Of a stretch of DNA of 64,000 nt, positions 38,834 through 47,816 are shown one piece after another. The stretch is from contig NZ_UGQM01000001.1 in NCBI RefSeq assembly GCF_900454025.1, forward strand, positions 3,844,001 to 3,908,000, read 5' to 3'. How positions within the stretch are numbered: the stretch's first letter is position 1; each line of letters begins with the position of its first letter. The position numbers and the translations under genes were made by a program. The notes under the pieces were generated by a model, which searched no databases, had not been told where the DNA came from, and saw only the letters and a list, made by a program, of their open reading frames with translations. The stretch is from Mycolicibacterium gilvum. GTDB taxonomy: Bacteria; Actinomycetota; Actinomycetes; Mycobacteriales; Mycobacteriaceae.

Positions 38834-40428
38834 CCGTCTTGAATGTGCAGGATCTGTCGGTGCGCATCGGTGCGCGCACGATCGTCGACTCCGTCTCGTT
38901 CGCGGTGGAACGCGAGAAGACCGTCGGGATCGTCGGGGAATCCGGCTCGGGAAAGACGATGACGGTGCTCGCCGCCACCGGGCTGCTCGATGCCCCCGGC
39001 GCCCGGGTGTCCGGTGTGAGCACGCTCGGTGGCGAGGTCCAACTGGTCGGCGCCACACCCAAGGTGCTCCGCAGCGTGCACGGCGCCCGCATCGGGTTCG
39101 TGTTCCAGGACCCCGGCACGTCGCTGAACCCGCTGCTGACCCTGGAACGCCAGATCACCGAATCGCTGGAGACACACCGCAATCTGACACGGCGCGCCGC
39201 AAACGACCGGGCGCTGGAGTTGCTGGAGGCCGTTGGCCTGCCGGAGCCCCAGATGCGTCTGCACGCCTATCCCCACCAGCTTTCGGGCGGACAGCGGCAG
39301 CGGGTGATGATCGCGATCGCCCTGGCGTGTGACCCCGAACTGCTGATCGCCGACGAGCCGACGACAGCGCTCGACGTGACGACGCAGGCACAGATCATCG
39401 AGTTGGTCCGCACCCTGCAGCGTGACTTCGGCACGGCGGTGGTGTGGATCAGCCACGATCTCGGCGTCATCGGTCAGGTGGCCGACGACGTCACGGTGAT
39501 GCGCAACGGGATCGCGGTCGAGCAGGCCCCGATCATGGCCGTGTTCGACGACCCGCGCGACGACTACACCCGCGATCTGCTGGCCGCGCGCCCGGTGCTC
39601 GAGCGCGCGGGACCCGGCCCGGTCACCGACGCCGAGACGCTGCTCGACGTCGACGGACTGGACGTGTCGTTCGCGGTGTCGTCACCGGTGGGCCGGTCGA
39701 CGGTGCACGCCGTCAAGGACGTCTCGTTCCGGATCCGGCGCGGGACCACGCTGGGCCTGGTCGGGGAATCCGGTTCGGGGAAGTCGACCGTCGCAGCCGC
39801 GTTGACCGGACTGGTGACCCCCGATGCCGGCACGGCGACGCTGGCCGGTGACGACGTGTTCTCGGTGAAGGGTCGCGCCGCCAGGGACATGCGCCGCCGC
39901 ATCGGGCTGGTGTTCCAGGATCCGTTCGCATCGCTGAATCCCCGTGCCCGGGTGGACACCTCGATCGCCGAGCCGTTGGTGGTGCACAAGGTGGTCGACG
40001 GGAAGGACGCCCGGCACCGCCGGGTGGGTGAACTGCTCGACCTCGTCGGGTTGCCGGCCGAATTCGCGCAGCGCTACCCGCACGAGTTGTCCGGCGGGCA
40101 GCGGCAGCGGGTCAGCATCGCGCGCGCCCTGGCCGCCGAACCGGACCTGCTCATCCTGGACGAGGCGACGGCGTCGCTGGACGTCTCGGTGCAGGCCCGC
40201 GTCCTGGAGTTGTTGTCACGCCTGCAGTCGGAGCTCGCGCTGACCTATCTGCTGATCGGTCACGACCTCGCTGTGATCCGGCAGCTCAGCCACGACGTTC
40301 TCGTCATGCGGGACGGTGAGGTTGTCGAGAACAGGCCTGCCGACGACCTTTTCGCCCACCCTGAGCAGCAGTACACCCGTGACCTGCTGGCGGCCGTGCC
40401 GCCGAGGACACCGCGCGCCGCCGTCTGA
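38830..40428 (+). CDS. dppD: Peptide ABC transporter ATPase, DppD-DppF fusion
   Basis: A 532-residue protein with two complete nucleotide-binding domains, so one chain supplies both ATPases. Domain 1: Walker [10 protein letters not shown] (about 36), signature LSGGQRQRV (about 150), Walker B LLIADEP. Domain 2: Walker [10 protein letters not shown] (about 310), signature LSGGQRQRV (about 415), Walker B LLILDEA. Fusion of the two ATPases is usual in mycobacterial dpp/opp systems. ATG 38830 overlaps the dppC stop. Confidence 0.92.
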   Translation: MTVLNVQDLSVRIGARTIVDSVSFAVEREKTVGIVGESGSGKTMTVLAATGLLDAPGARVSGVSTLGGEVQLVGATPKVLRSVHGARIGFVFQDPGTSLNPLLTLERQITESLETHRNLTRRAANDRALELLEAVGLPEPQMRLHAYPHQLSGGQRQRVMIAIALACDPELLIADEPTTALDVTTQAQIIELVRTLQRDFGTAVVWISHDLGVIGQVADDVTVMRNGIAVEQAPIMAVFDDPRDDYTRDLLAARPVLERAGPGPVTDAETLLDVDGLDVSFAVSSPVGRSTVHAVKDVSFRIRRGTTLGLVGESGSGKSTVAAALTGLVTPDAGTATLAGDDVFSVKGRAARDMRRRIGLVFQDPFASLNPRARVDTSIAEPLVVHKVVDGKDARHRRVGELLDLVGLPAEFAQRYPHELSGGQRQRVSIARALAAEPDLLILDEATASLDVSVQARVLELLSRLQSELALTYLLIGHDLAVIRQLSHDVLVMRDGEVVENRPADDLFAHPEQQYTRDLLAAVPPRTPRAAV

Positions 40429-40459
40429 ACCCCGCCACGGCCGTGAGAGGGTCATCGGC

Positions 40460-41200
40460 ATGGGTCAATTGAGTGGCAAGGTCGCCATGGTCACCGGTGC
40501 GTCGGCAGGTCTGGGAGCGGAGACGGCGAAACTGTTCGCCGAGCGCGGCGCGACGGTGTTCGGCATCGCACGCGACGCCGACCGGATGGCAGAGGTGTTC
40601 GCCGACGTCCCGGGCGGCAGTTTCCGTTCCGTCGACGTGACATCCGCCGACGAGTGCCGCCGCGCCGTCGCGGAATGCGCGGCCGAGTTCGGGCGGCTCG
40701 ACGTGCTGGCCAATATCGCCGGCTTCCACAAGATGCGGCACACGGTCTCGATGACCGACGACGACTGGGCGACCGACCTGTCGGTCAATCTGAACGGTCC
40801 CTTCTTCCTGTGCCGGGCGGCGTTGCCGCATCTGCTGGAGACGGGCGGCAACATCGTCAACGTCGCGTCGATCGCGGGCGTCGAAGGCGAGGTCTACTCG
40901 GCGGGCTACTGCGCGGCCAAGCACGGGCTGGTCGGTCTGACCCGCGCGCTGGCCATCGAGTTCACCAAGGAGAAGCTGCGCGTCAACGCGATCTGCCCGG
41001 GCGGCATGCCGACGGCGCAGACCACGGAGTTCGAGGCGCCGGAGAACGCGGACTGGGATCTGATCATGCGGATCGCCTCGCCGCGGGGATTCATGGCGAC
41101 CGAGGACGTCGCGAAGACCATCGCCTTTCTCGCCAGCGACGATGCCGCCGCGGTTCACGGCGCGGTGTATCGCGTCGACAACGGCAAGGGCGCCGGCTGA
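40460..41200 (+). CDS. Short-chain dehydrogenase/reductase
   Basis: A 246-residue classical SDR. The cofactor site is VTGASAGLGAE (about 10-20), the structural motif is NIAG (about 88), and the catalytic Ser, Tyr and Lys are in NVASIAG and the YCAAKHG motif (about 155). An Arg in the GIARDADR segment after beta-2 hints at NADP. The substrate is unknown. It lies 31 bp after dppD, with the palindrome CACGGCCGTG (40436-40445) in the gap, so it may be transcribed separately. Confidence 0.88.
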   Translation: MGQLSGKVAMVTGASAGLGAETAKLFAERGATVFGIARDADRMAEVFADVPGGSFRSVDVTSADECRRAVAECAAEFGRLDVLANIAGFHKMRHTVSMTDDDWATDLSVNLNGPFFLCRAALPHLLETGGNIVNVASIAGVEGEVYSAGYCAAKHGLVGLTRALAIEFTKEKLRVNAICPGGMPTAQTTEFEAPENADWDLIMRIASPRGFMATEDVAKTIAFLASDDAAAVHGAVYRVDNGKGAG

Positions 41201-41313
41201 CCCCCTAATAGCATGCGGCACTGACACTTACGTGGATGTCCGCCCACTTATCCCCAACTCCGGATCTGTCCCCAGCCGCAAAAATGGCCCGTGCACCCGG
41301 GCGTCGACACGAT

Positions 41314-41319
41314 TAGATT
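41314..41319 (+). promoter_or_regulatory. -10 element, leaderless promoter of the DUF222/HNH gene
   Basis: TAGATT ends 7 nt before GTG 41327. It supports GTG 41327 over an upstream GTG at 41291. Confidence 0.45.
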
Positions 41320-41326
41320 CGAAAGG

Positions 41327-42994
41327 GTGTTCGACAGTTTTCTCGCCGCCGTCGCGAACGTGCGCACCCCAGGGGACGGGGTCCGGGCGTGCGCTCGGCT
41401 GGAGAACGCCGCCTGTTCGGCGCGGCTGGGACACATGGCGGACATGTTGGCCGCCGCCTACGCGTCGGCCGGATCGGACAACCGCGAGCAGTGGCGCTGC
41501 GACAACTGGAGTGCGGTGTGCGCACAGATCGGCGCAGCGCACGCCGTCACCAGCGGCGTGGTCAGCGGGCTGCTCATGGACGCGGTTACGCTGCGCGAGC
41601 GACTGCCCAAGGTCGCCGCAGTCTTCGCCGAAGGTCTCATCGCCTACCGCCTGGTCCACCTGATCTGCACGCGGACCATGCTGGTCAAAGACGCAGAAGC
41701 GCTGCGCGCGTTGGATTCCGAACTTGCCGACATGCTGCGCACCTGGGGCGCCAGATCAAAGGACCAAACCCAGAGCGACATCGAGGCCCTGGTCTTACTC
41801 CATGACCCCGATGCGGTGCGGCGAAGCGAGTCCGGCAATCGCGGCAACTACGTGGAAGTGGCGTCTGACAACGCCACAGGCAACGCCTACTTGACAGCGA
41901 CCGTGACCGCCACCGACGGCGAAGCGTTTGATCAGAGACTCGATGCGCTGGCGCGCACGGTGTGCGCCCGTGATCCCCGCGACCTGGACCAGCGCCGTGC
42001 CGCAGCGGTCGGCGCGATGAGCTTCGGCTGGGACCGCCTCCCCTGCCTGTGCGAAAACGACGATTGTGACGCCGCGGCCAAGCCCGCCGCCGGCGGAGTC
42101 GTCATCCACGTCGTCGCGCGTCGAGAGGCCTTGGGCCTGGACGTGGACAGCGGTGCGGGGCCGACGGATTCGGAAGGTCCGCGCGACGGGGAGCCGACGG
42201 GCGACCCCGACGATGCGGAGCCATCCGACCTCGACCCCAAGACCGACGACTCCGACCCTAAACCCGAGCCCGAGCCACCACGGGACCTCATCGCGCAGCG
42301 CCGGGCGCTGGTCGGCAAGAATCCGCCGCTGCTCCCCCGCCCCTGGTACAGCTACACGCTGACAGGACTGATCGGCGCACTCAAGGACGGCCAGGGTGAG
42401 TTCTGCGCCGTCGGCCCCGCGACCATCCTCGGAGGGGCGGTGATCCCGGCACCGGTCGCCGCGCAGGCGGCGATGCACGCGACGATCACGACGCTCATCC
42501 ACCCCGGCCAGGCGCCACCCGAACCGCGATACCGGCCATCACGCAAACTCGCCGATTTTGTGCGCTGCCGCGATCAAACCTGCCGATTCCCGGGCTGCAC
42601 AAGGCCATCTACCCTCACCGACATCGACCACACCATCCCGTACCCCTACGGGCCGACGTGTGCCTCGAACCTGGCTTGCCTGTGCCGGGAACACCATCTG
42701 CTCAAGACGTTCTGGCCCGGATGGTCCAACGTGCAATTTCCGGACGGGACCATCGTCTGGCGCGACCCGGACGGCAACACCGCCACCACCTACCCGGGAA
42801 GCAGGCTGCTCTTTCCCGAACTCTGCGGACCCACCGCCGAATTCGACGTGACCCGGACCCCGCCGCCAAAACACACCGCAGGGCTGACCATGCCCAAACG
42901 GCCGATCACCCGGGCGGTGGCCCGTCGGCAACGCATCGACGACGAACGCCGAAAGCCGAAGCACGGCCATCCTGGAACACCAGAGTACCGCTAG
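41327..42994 (+). CDS. DUF222 / HNH endonuclease-domain protein (REP13E12 family)
   Basis: About 555 residues. The N-terminal half is the helical DUF222 domain. A long acidic, proline-rich linker (DPDDAEPSDLDPKTDDSDPK, about 290-320) follows. The C-terminal HNH domain shows CRDQTCRFPGC, DIDHTIPYPYG and CREHHLLKT, with the metal-site cysteines and the catalytic HNH histidines present. The family is repeated many times in mycobacterial genomes (13E12 repeats); its function is not established. GTG 41327 is preferred because F-D-S-F starts resemble other family members and a -10 element is correctly placed. The next gene is downstream in the same direction. Confidence 0.88.
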   Translation: MFDSFLAAVANVRTPGDGVRACARLENAACSARLGHMADMLAAAYASAGSDNREQWRCDNWSAVCAQIGAAHAVTSGVVSGLLMDAVTLRERLPKVAAVFAEGLIAYRLVHLICTRTMLVKDAEALRALDSELADMLRTWGARSKDQTQSDIEALVLLHDPDAVRRSESGNRGNYVEVASDNATGNAYLTATVTATDGEAFDQRLDALARTVCARDPRDLDQRRAAAVGAMSFGWDRLPCLCENDDCDAAAKPAAGGVVIHVVARREALGLDVDSGAGPTDSEGPRDGEPTGDPDDAEPSDLDPKTDDSDPKPEPEPPRDLIAQRRALVGKNPPLLPRPWYSYTLTGLIGALKDGQGEFCAVGPATILGGAVIPAPVAAQAAMHATITTLIHPGQAPPEPRYRPSRKLADFVRCRDQTCRFPGCTRPSTLTDIDHTIPYPYGPTCASNLACLCREHHLLKTFWPGWSNVQFPDGTIVWRDPDGNTATTYPGSRLLFPELCGPTAEFDVTRTPPPKHTAGLTMPKRPITRAVARRQRIDDERRKPKHGHPGTPEYR

Positions 42995-43009
42995 CAAACT
43001 CGAATCGCC

Positions 43010-43027
43010 CTTTCGTCACATCGAAAG
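43010..43027. promoter_or_regulatory. Inverted repeat upstream of the acidic exported protein gene
   Basis: CTTTCG (43010-43015), spacer TCACAT, CGAAAG (43022-43027). A TACCGT -10-like element follows at 43034-43039. It is a candidate operator. It uses the same half-site (CGAAA/TTTCG) as the palindrome at 46129-46139. Confidence 0.4.
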
Positions 43028-43075
43028 CGGTGCTACCGTGCCTTCACAGGAAACACCCAACAATGGGGCATAATC

Positions 43076-43972
43076 ATGGTTTTTAACCTACGCGTCAGCG
43101 CTGTGGTCACGGCAACCGCCGTCACCGGAGGGATCGTCCTGGCTACACCTGCGGAGGCCCCTGCGACGGCGCCACCACCGTCCCATGCATACGCGCCGGT
43201 CGAGCTGACCGCGTCGTCGCTGCTTCTCGAGCCGTCTGCGACGCCGGATCAGATCGACCAGTCCTTCATCGACTTCCGCACCTCTGTGCGGGTCGCCTTC
43301 ACCCCGGCCGCCAATCAGCTCGGCTACCTCGGCAAGCAGCTCTACATCGGCTTCAACTTCGGCGAAAGCATCATCGCGAGTGCGGTTTTCAACGGCACCG
43401 ACGTCCTCCGCGGCGAGGGTTTCGTGAAGAACCTCGGCGAATTCGCGAACGACGTTTTCCTGGCCGCCGTCTGGATCGTCGCCGACGAGGCCTACCTCCA
43501 CATTCCGGGCCTGCCGCCTATCGTGACCCTGCCCAACCGGCCCCCCAGCGAGCGCGTACCCGGATGGCGACGTCCGTTACCCCCGCAGCCCGGCCGCGAT
43601 CTCGTGGTACCGGTCCCGTACGTCCCCGAGTCCGAACAGTCACGCGCGATGGAACTGTCCCCTGCCGACGAAGCGCCGGACATCGAGATCGACGCTGACG
43701 AGCCACGACTGGAGAGCCGGAAGCCGTCTGCCGCGAGAGTCGACGACGAGCCCACCGACGAACCTGACGCGGAAAAGGCAGAGAGCGAAAAGGCAGAGAG
43801 CGACGAGGCAACTGCGGACGATGCCACGGATGCGGACACCGCGGCCAAGGATTCTCCAGGCACAGATGACGACGAATCGGGTTCTGCACCAACGTCGAAG
43901 AAGCCCGATTCCGGCAGTTCTGTGTCCTCGGACTCGGACTCAGACTCAGACTCGGACTCAGACGACGACTAG
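43076..43972 (+). CDS. Exported protein with acidic, repetitive Ser-Asp tail
   Basis: A 298-residue protein of unknown function. The N-terminus is a signal peptide (VVTATAVTGGIVLATPAEA). The middle part (FIDFRTSVRVAFTPAANQLG through YLHIPGLPPIV) is a globular domain that I do not recognise, similar in style to mycobacterial exported proteins. From about residue 200 the chain is acidic and disordered: two copies of AEKAESEKAES-like units, then a tail of alternating Ser and Asp. TGGGG 7 nt before the ATG serves as ribosome-binding site. It converges with the dehydrogenase gene with a 4-bp overlap. Confidence 0.78.
   Translation: MVFNLRVSAVVTATAVTGGIVLATPAEAPATAPPPSHAYAPVELTASSLLLEPSATPDQIDQSFIDFRTSVRVAFTPAANQLGYLGKQLYIGFNFGESIIASAVFNGTDVLRGEGFVKNLGEFANDVFLAAVWIVADEAYLHIPGLPPIVTLPNRPPSERVPGWRRPLPPQPGRDLVVPVPYVPESEQSRAMELSPADEAPDIEIDADEPRLESRKPSAARVDDEPTDEPDAEKAESEKAESDEATADDATDADTAAKDSPGTDDDESGSAPTSKKPDSGSSVSSDSDSDSDSDSDDD
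43772..43801 (+). repeat. Two tandem 15-bp units in the acidic tail
   Basis: GAAAAGGCAGAGAGC occurs twice in direct succession (43772-43786 and 43787-43801), encoding EKAES twice. Confidence 0.8.
43928..43969 (+). repeat. Hexamer repeat encoding the Ser-Asp tail
   Basis: Units of TC(G/A)GAC are repeated six times and end in GAC codons just before the stop. Serine codons alternate between TCG and TCA, a slippage-prone pattern that could vary in length between strains. Confidence 0.75.
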
Positions 43973-45042
43973 AGCTTGAAGCGTCCGGCGAAGCCGCGCA
44001 GCGGCAGATCCGCCGACGTGATGATTCCCGGCCGGGCTGCCACGACCGACGTGATCGACGCCAGCGCAGGCATACCGGTGACCGTCATCCCTATCGAGGC
44101 GAAACTAGCGGGGTCGGACAGGTCCACGCCGGGCTTCGGGAAGATCATGTGCTTGTTGTAGATGTTCGGATCACCCTTGATCTGAGTGATGTAGCAGCCC
44201 TTGATATCCCAGCTCGGATCGGTGTGCGGCGTCATCTGCCACTCCAGGTGCGTCTCGACGCGCGGCACACCGTCGACCATGCCCTGATACCTGATGTAGT
44301 TGCCGCCCAGCGATCCCTTCGGCAGCTGATACCAGCCCAGGTCGACGTCCTTCGTGCACGCACCGAGCTCATAGCTGAACTTCACCTCATCCAGCGTCAG
44401 GTCGAAGCAGTCGGCCATCATGTAGACGCTGTCGGCGAACACCCGCGTGTACTTCTCCAGCTTGCCGGGGATCTCCGGATCGTCGACCGGCTGGCCGTAG
44501 CCGACCTCGATCCAGGTGTCCTTGGAGTGGTGACACGACACGTCGACGGACTCGATCGTGGTGATGTTCTCGATCTCGGCGACGTCGGCTGAGCAGACCA
44601 CCCCGAGGATCTGGTTCAGCCCGGGATTCATACCGGTGCCGTAGAACGTGGAACCGCCCTTCTCACAGGCTTCTTGGAGCAGCTGCGTGACAGGCTTTCC
44701 CGAGTGGTGCGGATGGTTGCGGTCGCGGTGCCAGCCGGTGATCCAGTCCGCTGTGGTGACGATGTTGATGCCCGCCTCGAGCACTCTGACGTAGAGATCC
44801 TCATCGGGGAACACCCCGTGGAACGTCACCACGTCGGGACGCGCGGCGATGATCTCGTCGACCGTGCCGGTGGCCTTCACCCCGTTGGGCGCCAACCCGG
44901 CGAGCTCACCGACATCCCTGCCGACCTTCTCCGACGAATAGCAGTGCACCCCGATCAGCTCGAGGTCCGGCTGATCGGCGATGCGCTTGATCATCTCGGT
45001 GCCGACGTTTCCGGTCGCGACCTGGAACACCTTGACTGTCAT
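43969..45042 (-). CDS. NAD(P)-dependent dehydrogenase of the dihydrodipicolinate reductase fold (paralogue 2)
   Basis: A 357-residue enzyme. The Rossmann motif is VFQVATGNVGTEMIKRI, followed by HCYSSEKVGRDVGELAGL. The C-terminal catalytic-domain pattern (STFYGTGMNPGLNQIL) is the counterpart of CFTTGIDPGFANDL in paralogue 1. The substrate is unknown. ATG 45042 is chosen because GAGAGGCTTCCC precedes it. It lies 11 bp downstream of the Rieske oxygenase gene in the same direction, so the two probably act in one catabolic step sequence. Confidence 0.85.
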   Translation of the reverse strand: MTVKVFQVATGNVGTEMIKRIADQPDLELIGVHCYSSEKVGRDVGELAGLAPNGVKATGTVDEIIAARPDVVTFHGVFPDEDLYVRVLEAGINIVTTADWITGWHRDRNHPHHSGKPVTQLLQEACEKGGSTFYGTGMNPGLNQILGVVCSADVAEIENITTIESVDVSCHHSKDTWIEVGYGQPVDDPEIPGKLEKYTRVFADSVYMMADCFDLTLDEVKFSYELGACTKDVDLGWYQLPKGSLGGNYIRYQGMVDGVPRVETHLEWQMTPHTDPSWDIKGCYITQIKGDPNIYNKHMIFPKPGVDLSDPASFASIGMTVTGMPALASITSVVAARPGIITSADLPLRGFAGRFKL

Positions 45043-45053
45043 GGGAAGCCTCT

Positions 45054-46082
45054 CTAGTTCGCGGTTCGGGCGGCCAGCTCGGCGGCGCTGCCACCCAGGC
45101 CGTCGGGGTAGAACTTCTTGGCCCACTCGCGGATCGCGGTGAACCCCTTGAGTTCCGAGCTCGCCAGCGCCGGCGGGTCTGAGTAGCGCTGATGGGCCCA
45201 GATGTGGATGTCCTGGCGGAACTGGCGGATGACCTCGGCGCCGAACTCCTCGGCTTTGACGCGCGCACGCTCCGGATTGCGCACCTCGCCCTTGGGCCTG
45301 CCGATGTAGACCATGAACCGCACGTCCGACGTGGAGTCGTCGACCGGGGTGATCGCCGAGATGGTGCGGTTGTCGATCATCCCCCAGCTCTTGGTCACCG
45401 CGATGCCCAGTCCGCCGTTGATGGCCTCGACACCGCTTCGCACGTCGTCGATGCTCTGGCCGTCGTCCCCTTCGAACGTGATCGTGAAGTCGACGTAGGA
45501 GATCGCGTCGTCGAAGTCGTGGCGGGTGAAGATCGGGTTGATCGGTGTGCCGTGCACATACTTGAAATGTGCGAAGTCCACGCCGTTTTCGAGAACGTAC
45601 TGCGGGTGCATCTCGTGGCCCTGCTCGAACAGGCGCTGCTGCGGGTAGTAGTCGTCGGCAGTCGCATCCGCACCGAAACTGGCGAACACATCCGGAGCGT
45701 CGAAGAAGGGTTCACGGTTCTCGATGTCGTGCCAGATGTACACCGACTCGTTGCGCTCGATCACCGGATAGGTCTTGATGCGACGGCCGCGGTTGGGACG
45801 GTCCTCGTACGGGATGCACACGTTGCGTCCCTGCTGATTCCACTGCCACCCGTGAAAGGGGCACTGCAGCACCTCGCCCTGAACGCTGCCGCCGAAACCG
45901 AGGTGGGCGCCGAGGTGTTCGCAGTAGGCGTTCATCACGGTCAGCTGTCCGGATCCGGCGCGCCACGCGACCATCTCCTGACCGAAGTACTTCATGGTGT
46001 GCACGTCGCCGATCGCGATCTCGTCAGACCAGGCGACCTGGAACCAGCCAGTCGGCTTCATCGACAGCGGCGGTGGGGCCAT
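45054..46082 (-). CDS. Rieske 2Fe-2S ring-hydroxylating oxygenase (KshA-like)
   Basis: A 342-residue terminal oxygenase. The Rieske cluster ligands are in CEHLGAHLG (Cys-x-His) and CPFHGWQW (Cys-x2-His). The mononuclear iron ligands are probably in VDFAHFKYVHG (two His and a nearby acid). This layout matches 3-ketosteroid 9-alpha-hydroxylase-type oxygenases, but the substrate is not determined. No reductase gene is adjacent. ATG 46082 is preferred because minus-strand TATGCT (46095-46090) predicts a transcript starting there; ATG 46094 would add four residues. It is divergent from the TetR gene at 46153. Confidence 0.88.
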   Translation of the reverse strand: MAPPPLSMKPTGWFQVAWSDEIAIGDVHTMKYFGQEMVAWRAGSGQLTVMNAYCEHLGAHLGFGGSVQGEVLQCPFHGWQWNQQGRNVCIPYEDRPNRGRRIKTYPVIERNESVYIWHDIENREPFFDAPDVFASFGADATADDYYPQQRLFEQGHEMHPQYVLENGVDFAHFKYVHGTPINPIFTRHDFDDAISYVDFTITFEGDDGQSIDDVRSGVEAINGGLGIAVTKSWGMIDNRTISAITPVDDSTSDVRFMVYIGRPKGEVRNPERARVKAEEFGAEVIRQFRQDIHIWAHQRYSDPPALASSELKGFTAIREWAKKFYPDGLGGSAAELAARTAN

Positions 46083-46128
46083 GCCGGGAAGCATAGAACA
46101 GTCAATGAAAGAAACATAGTGGGTTCTA

Positions 46129-46139
46129 CGAAACTTTCG
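46129..46139. promoter_or_regulatory. Palindrome CGAAACTTTCG, TetR operator candidate
   Basis: CGAAA (46129-46133), central C, TTTCG (46135-46139). It lies between the divergent Rieske oxygenase and tetR genes and directly next to the tetR -10 element at 46141-46146. A second, wider pair (TAGAAC 46094-46099 and GTTCTA 46123-46128) flanks the oxygenase promoter. Confidence 0.5.
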
Positions 46140-46140
46140 G

Positions 46141-46146
46141 TACCCT
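46141..46146 (+). promoter_or_regulatory. -10 element, leaderless tetR promoter
   Basis: TACCCT ends 6 nt before ATG 46153, with the palindrome at 46129-46139 immediately upstream. Confidence 0.5.
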
Positions 46147-46152
46147 CGTCTG

Positions 46153-46797
46153 ATGACCGAGGCAGTGGCGCGGCGCACCAACCGGCGCGGTCAGACGACG
46201 CGCGAGAACATGCTGAAGGCCGCGCTGACCTCCCTGGCCTCCGGTGACCCGGGCTCGGTCTCGGCGAACAGGATCGCCAAGGACATCGGCGCCACCTGGG
46301 GCGCCGTGCAGTACCAGTTCGGCGACGCCGACGGATTCTGGGCCGCCGTCCTGCACCGCACCGCAGAACGCCGGGCCGACGTGTTCGCCGCGGTCGACAC
46401 CGCGGCACCGTTGCGCACCCGCGTCGCGAGCATCATCGATACGCTCTACCACGGTCTGGCAGAACCTGATTCGCGCGCCATCGAGAATCTGCGCGCCGCC
46501 CTCCCCCGCGACCACGCCGAGCTCGAACGTCTCTATCCGCAGACCGCCGCCGAGCTCCATTCCTGGGGCCAGTCGTGGCTGCAGATCTGCCACAACGCAT
46601 TCGCCGGCATCGACGTCGACCCGGAGCGGGTGCGCGAGGTCGCCACGCTGATCCCCGGCGCGATGCGGGGCCTGGTGTCGGAACGTCAGCTCGGGTCCTA
46701 CGCCGACCTCGACGTCGCACGCCGCGGACTGACCAATGCCCTCGTCGCGTATCTGCAGTCCCCGGCTCAGCCCCACAGCGACATCAGCGTCACGTAA
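46153..46797 (+). CDS. TetR-family regulator of the divergent oxygenase operon
   Basis: A 214-residue protein. The N-terminal HTH is RENMLKAALTSLASGDPGSV, then SANRIAKDIGATWGAVQYQFG. The ligand domain is unassigned. The divergent position next to the Rieske-dehydrogenase pair suggests it controls that operon and itself. The 3' end overlaps azlD on the other strand by 31 bp. Confidence 0.88.
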   Translation: MTEAVARRTNRRGQTTRENMLKAALTSLASGDPGSVSANRIAKDIGATWGAVQYQFGDADGFWAAVLHRTAERRADVFAAVDTAAPLRTRVASIIDTLYHGLAEPDSRAIENLRAALPRDHAELERLYPQTAAELHSWGQSWLQICHNAFAGIDVDPERVREVATLIPGAMRGLVSERQLGSYADLDVARRGLTNALVAYLQSPAQPHSDISVT

Positions 46798-47093
46798 CAC
46801 GTCGTGCCGGCCAGGATGCTGAGCATGGCCTGGCCGCGCCACAGGTGCAGGCCGGCCGTCACCGCCACAGCGAGGACGAGCCACAGCAGCTGCGCCGAGG
46901 TGTCCCCCGCGACCGTGCCCAGCGTGTAGGCCGTCAGGATCACCATCACCCCGACCGGCATGTGCACGCTGAGATACCTGACGGTCGTGCTGTGACGCAG
47001 TGGAGCCAGCACCGCGAACGGCAAGGCCCTCAGCGTCCACGTCACGGCGGCACTGACCGCGACCAGCACCGCGATGTAGCCGTTGTCAGGCAC
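46767..47093 (-). CDS. azlD: AzlD-family branched-chain amino acid exporter subunit
   Basis: A 108-residue small membrane protein with four predicted helices (for example VGVMVILTAYTLGTVAG and LWLVLAVAVTAGLHLW). AzlD pairs with AzlC to export branched-chain amino acids or analogues. The start overlaps the azlC stop by 8 bp, so the two are co-translated. Confidence 0.88.
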   Translation of the reverse strand: MPDNGYIAVLVAVSAAVTWTLRALPFAVLAPLRHSTTVRYLSVHMPVGVMVILTAYTLGTVAGDTSAQLLWLVLAVAVTAGLHLWRGQAMLSILAGTTCYVTLMSLWG

Positions 47094-47772
47094 GTTCTGT
47101 CCTGCGCCGCACCAACATCCGAACCATCAGCGCCGCGGTGAAGGCGGCGAAGGCGCACACCAGGATCTGACCCGGCACCACCAGCCACGCGCCGATCCCA
47201 CACATCGCCGCGATGGCCGCCGTCCACCGGTCGGGCCGCTGCCGGAACGCATCGATGCCGAGAACGATGAACAGCGCGGTCAGCGCGAAGTCGAGCCCCA
47301 CCAGACGCTCGATCGGAAGTGCTTCGCCGACGAGGCCGCCCAGCGTGGCACCAGCGACCCACAGGAGATGGAACAGCAACTGCATCAGCAGGATCGGGCG
47401 GGTGGTCCAGGTCTGCGCGGCCGGGCTCACCCCCACCGCAAAGGCCTCGTCCGACAGCGTGTACGTGCTGTAGGCCTTCGCGGCCCGGCCGCGCACCCGG
47501 TCCAGAGGAAACGACAACGCGTAGAACACGTGCCGCGAATTCACCACGAACGTCGTCAGCGCGACCGTCGCGATCGGCGCCGCGGTGGCGGCCAGATGCA
47601 CCATCAGGAACTCCAGCGAGCCGGCATAGATCACCGCAGCGAACACCGGGGCCCACCACCACGCCAGACCGGCGTGCACCACCAGAAACCCCAACGCCAT
47701 CCCGAGCGGAATGAACGCGAGCCCGATCGGAGCCGACATCGCGACCACGCGCGGCGGCTTTCGGGGTGACAC
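47086..47772 (-). CDS. azlC: AzlC-family branched-chain amino acid permease
   Basis: A 228-residue integral membrane protein. AzlC features are present: GLAFIPLGMALGFL near the N-terminus, AGSLEFLMVHL, the conserved NSRHVFYALSF segment (about 80) and SDEAFAVGV (about 108). GTG 47772 is preceded by GGGAGGTG. Forms the export pair with AzlD. Confidence 0.9.
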   Translation of the reverse strand: MSPRKPPRVVAMSAPIGLAFIPLGMALGFLVVHAGLAWWWAPVFAAVIYAGSLEFLMVHLAATAAPIATVALTTFVVNSRHVFYALSFPLDRVRGRAAKAYSTYTLSDEAFAVGVSPAAQTWTTRPILLMQLLFHLLWVAGATLGGLVGEALPIERLVGLDFALTALFIVLGIDAFRQRPDRWTAAIAAMCGIGAWLVVPGQILVCAFAAFTAALMVRMLVRRRTERA

Positions 47773-47804
47773 TGAAACACCTCCCGGAACCTCGATCAGG
47801 CCGC

Positions 47805-47810
47805 TAGCTT
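47805..47810 (+). promoter_or_regulatory. -10 element, leaderless promoter of the alpha/beta hydrolase gene
   Basis: TAGCTT ends 6 nt before GTG 47817. Confidence 0.5.
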
Positions 47811-47816
47811 TTCACG

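Noticed and set aside
40436..40445. Palindrome CACGGCCGTG between dppD and the SDR gene
   Set aside because: A 10-bp palindrome of G and C is common at this base composition and has no further support.
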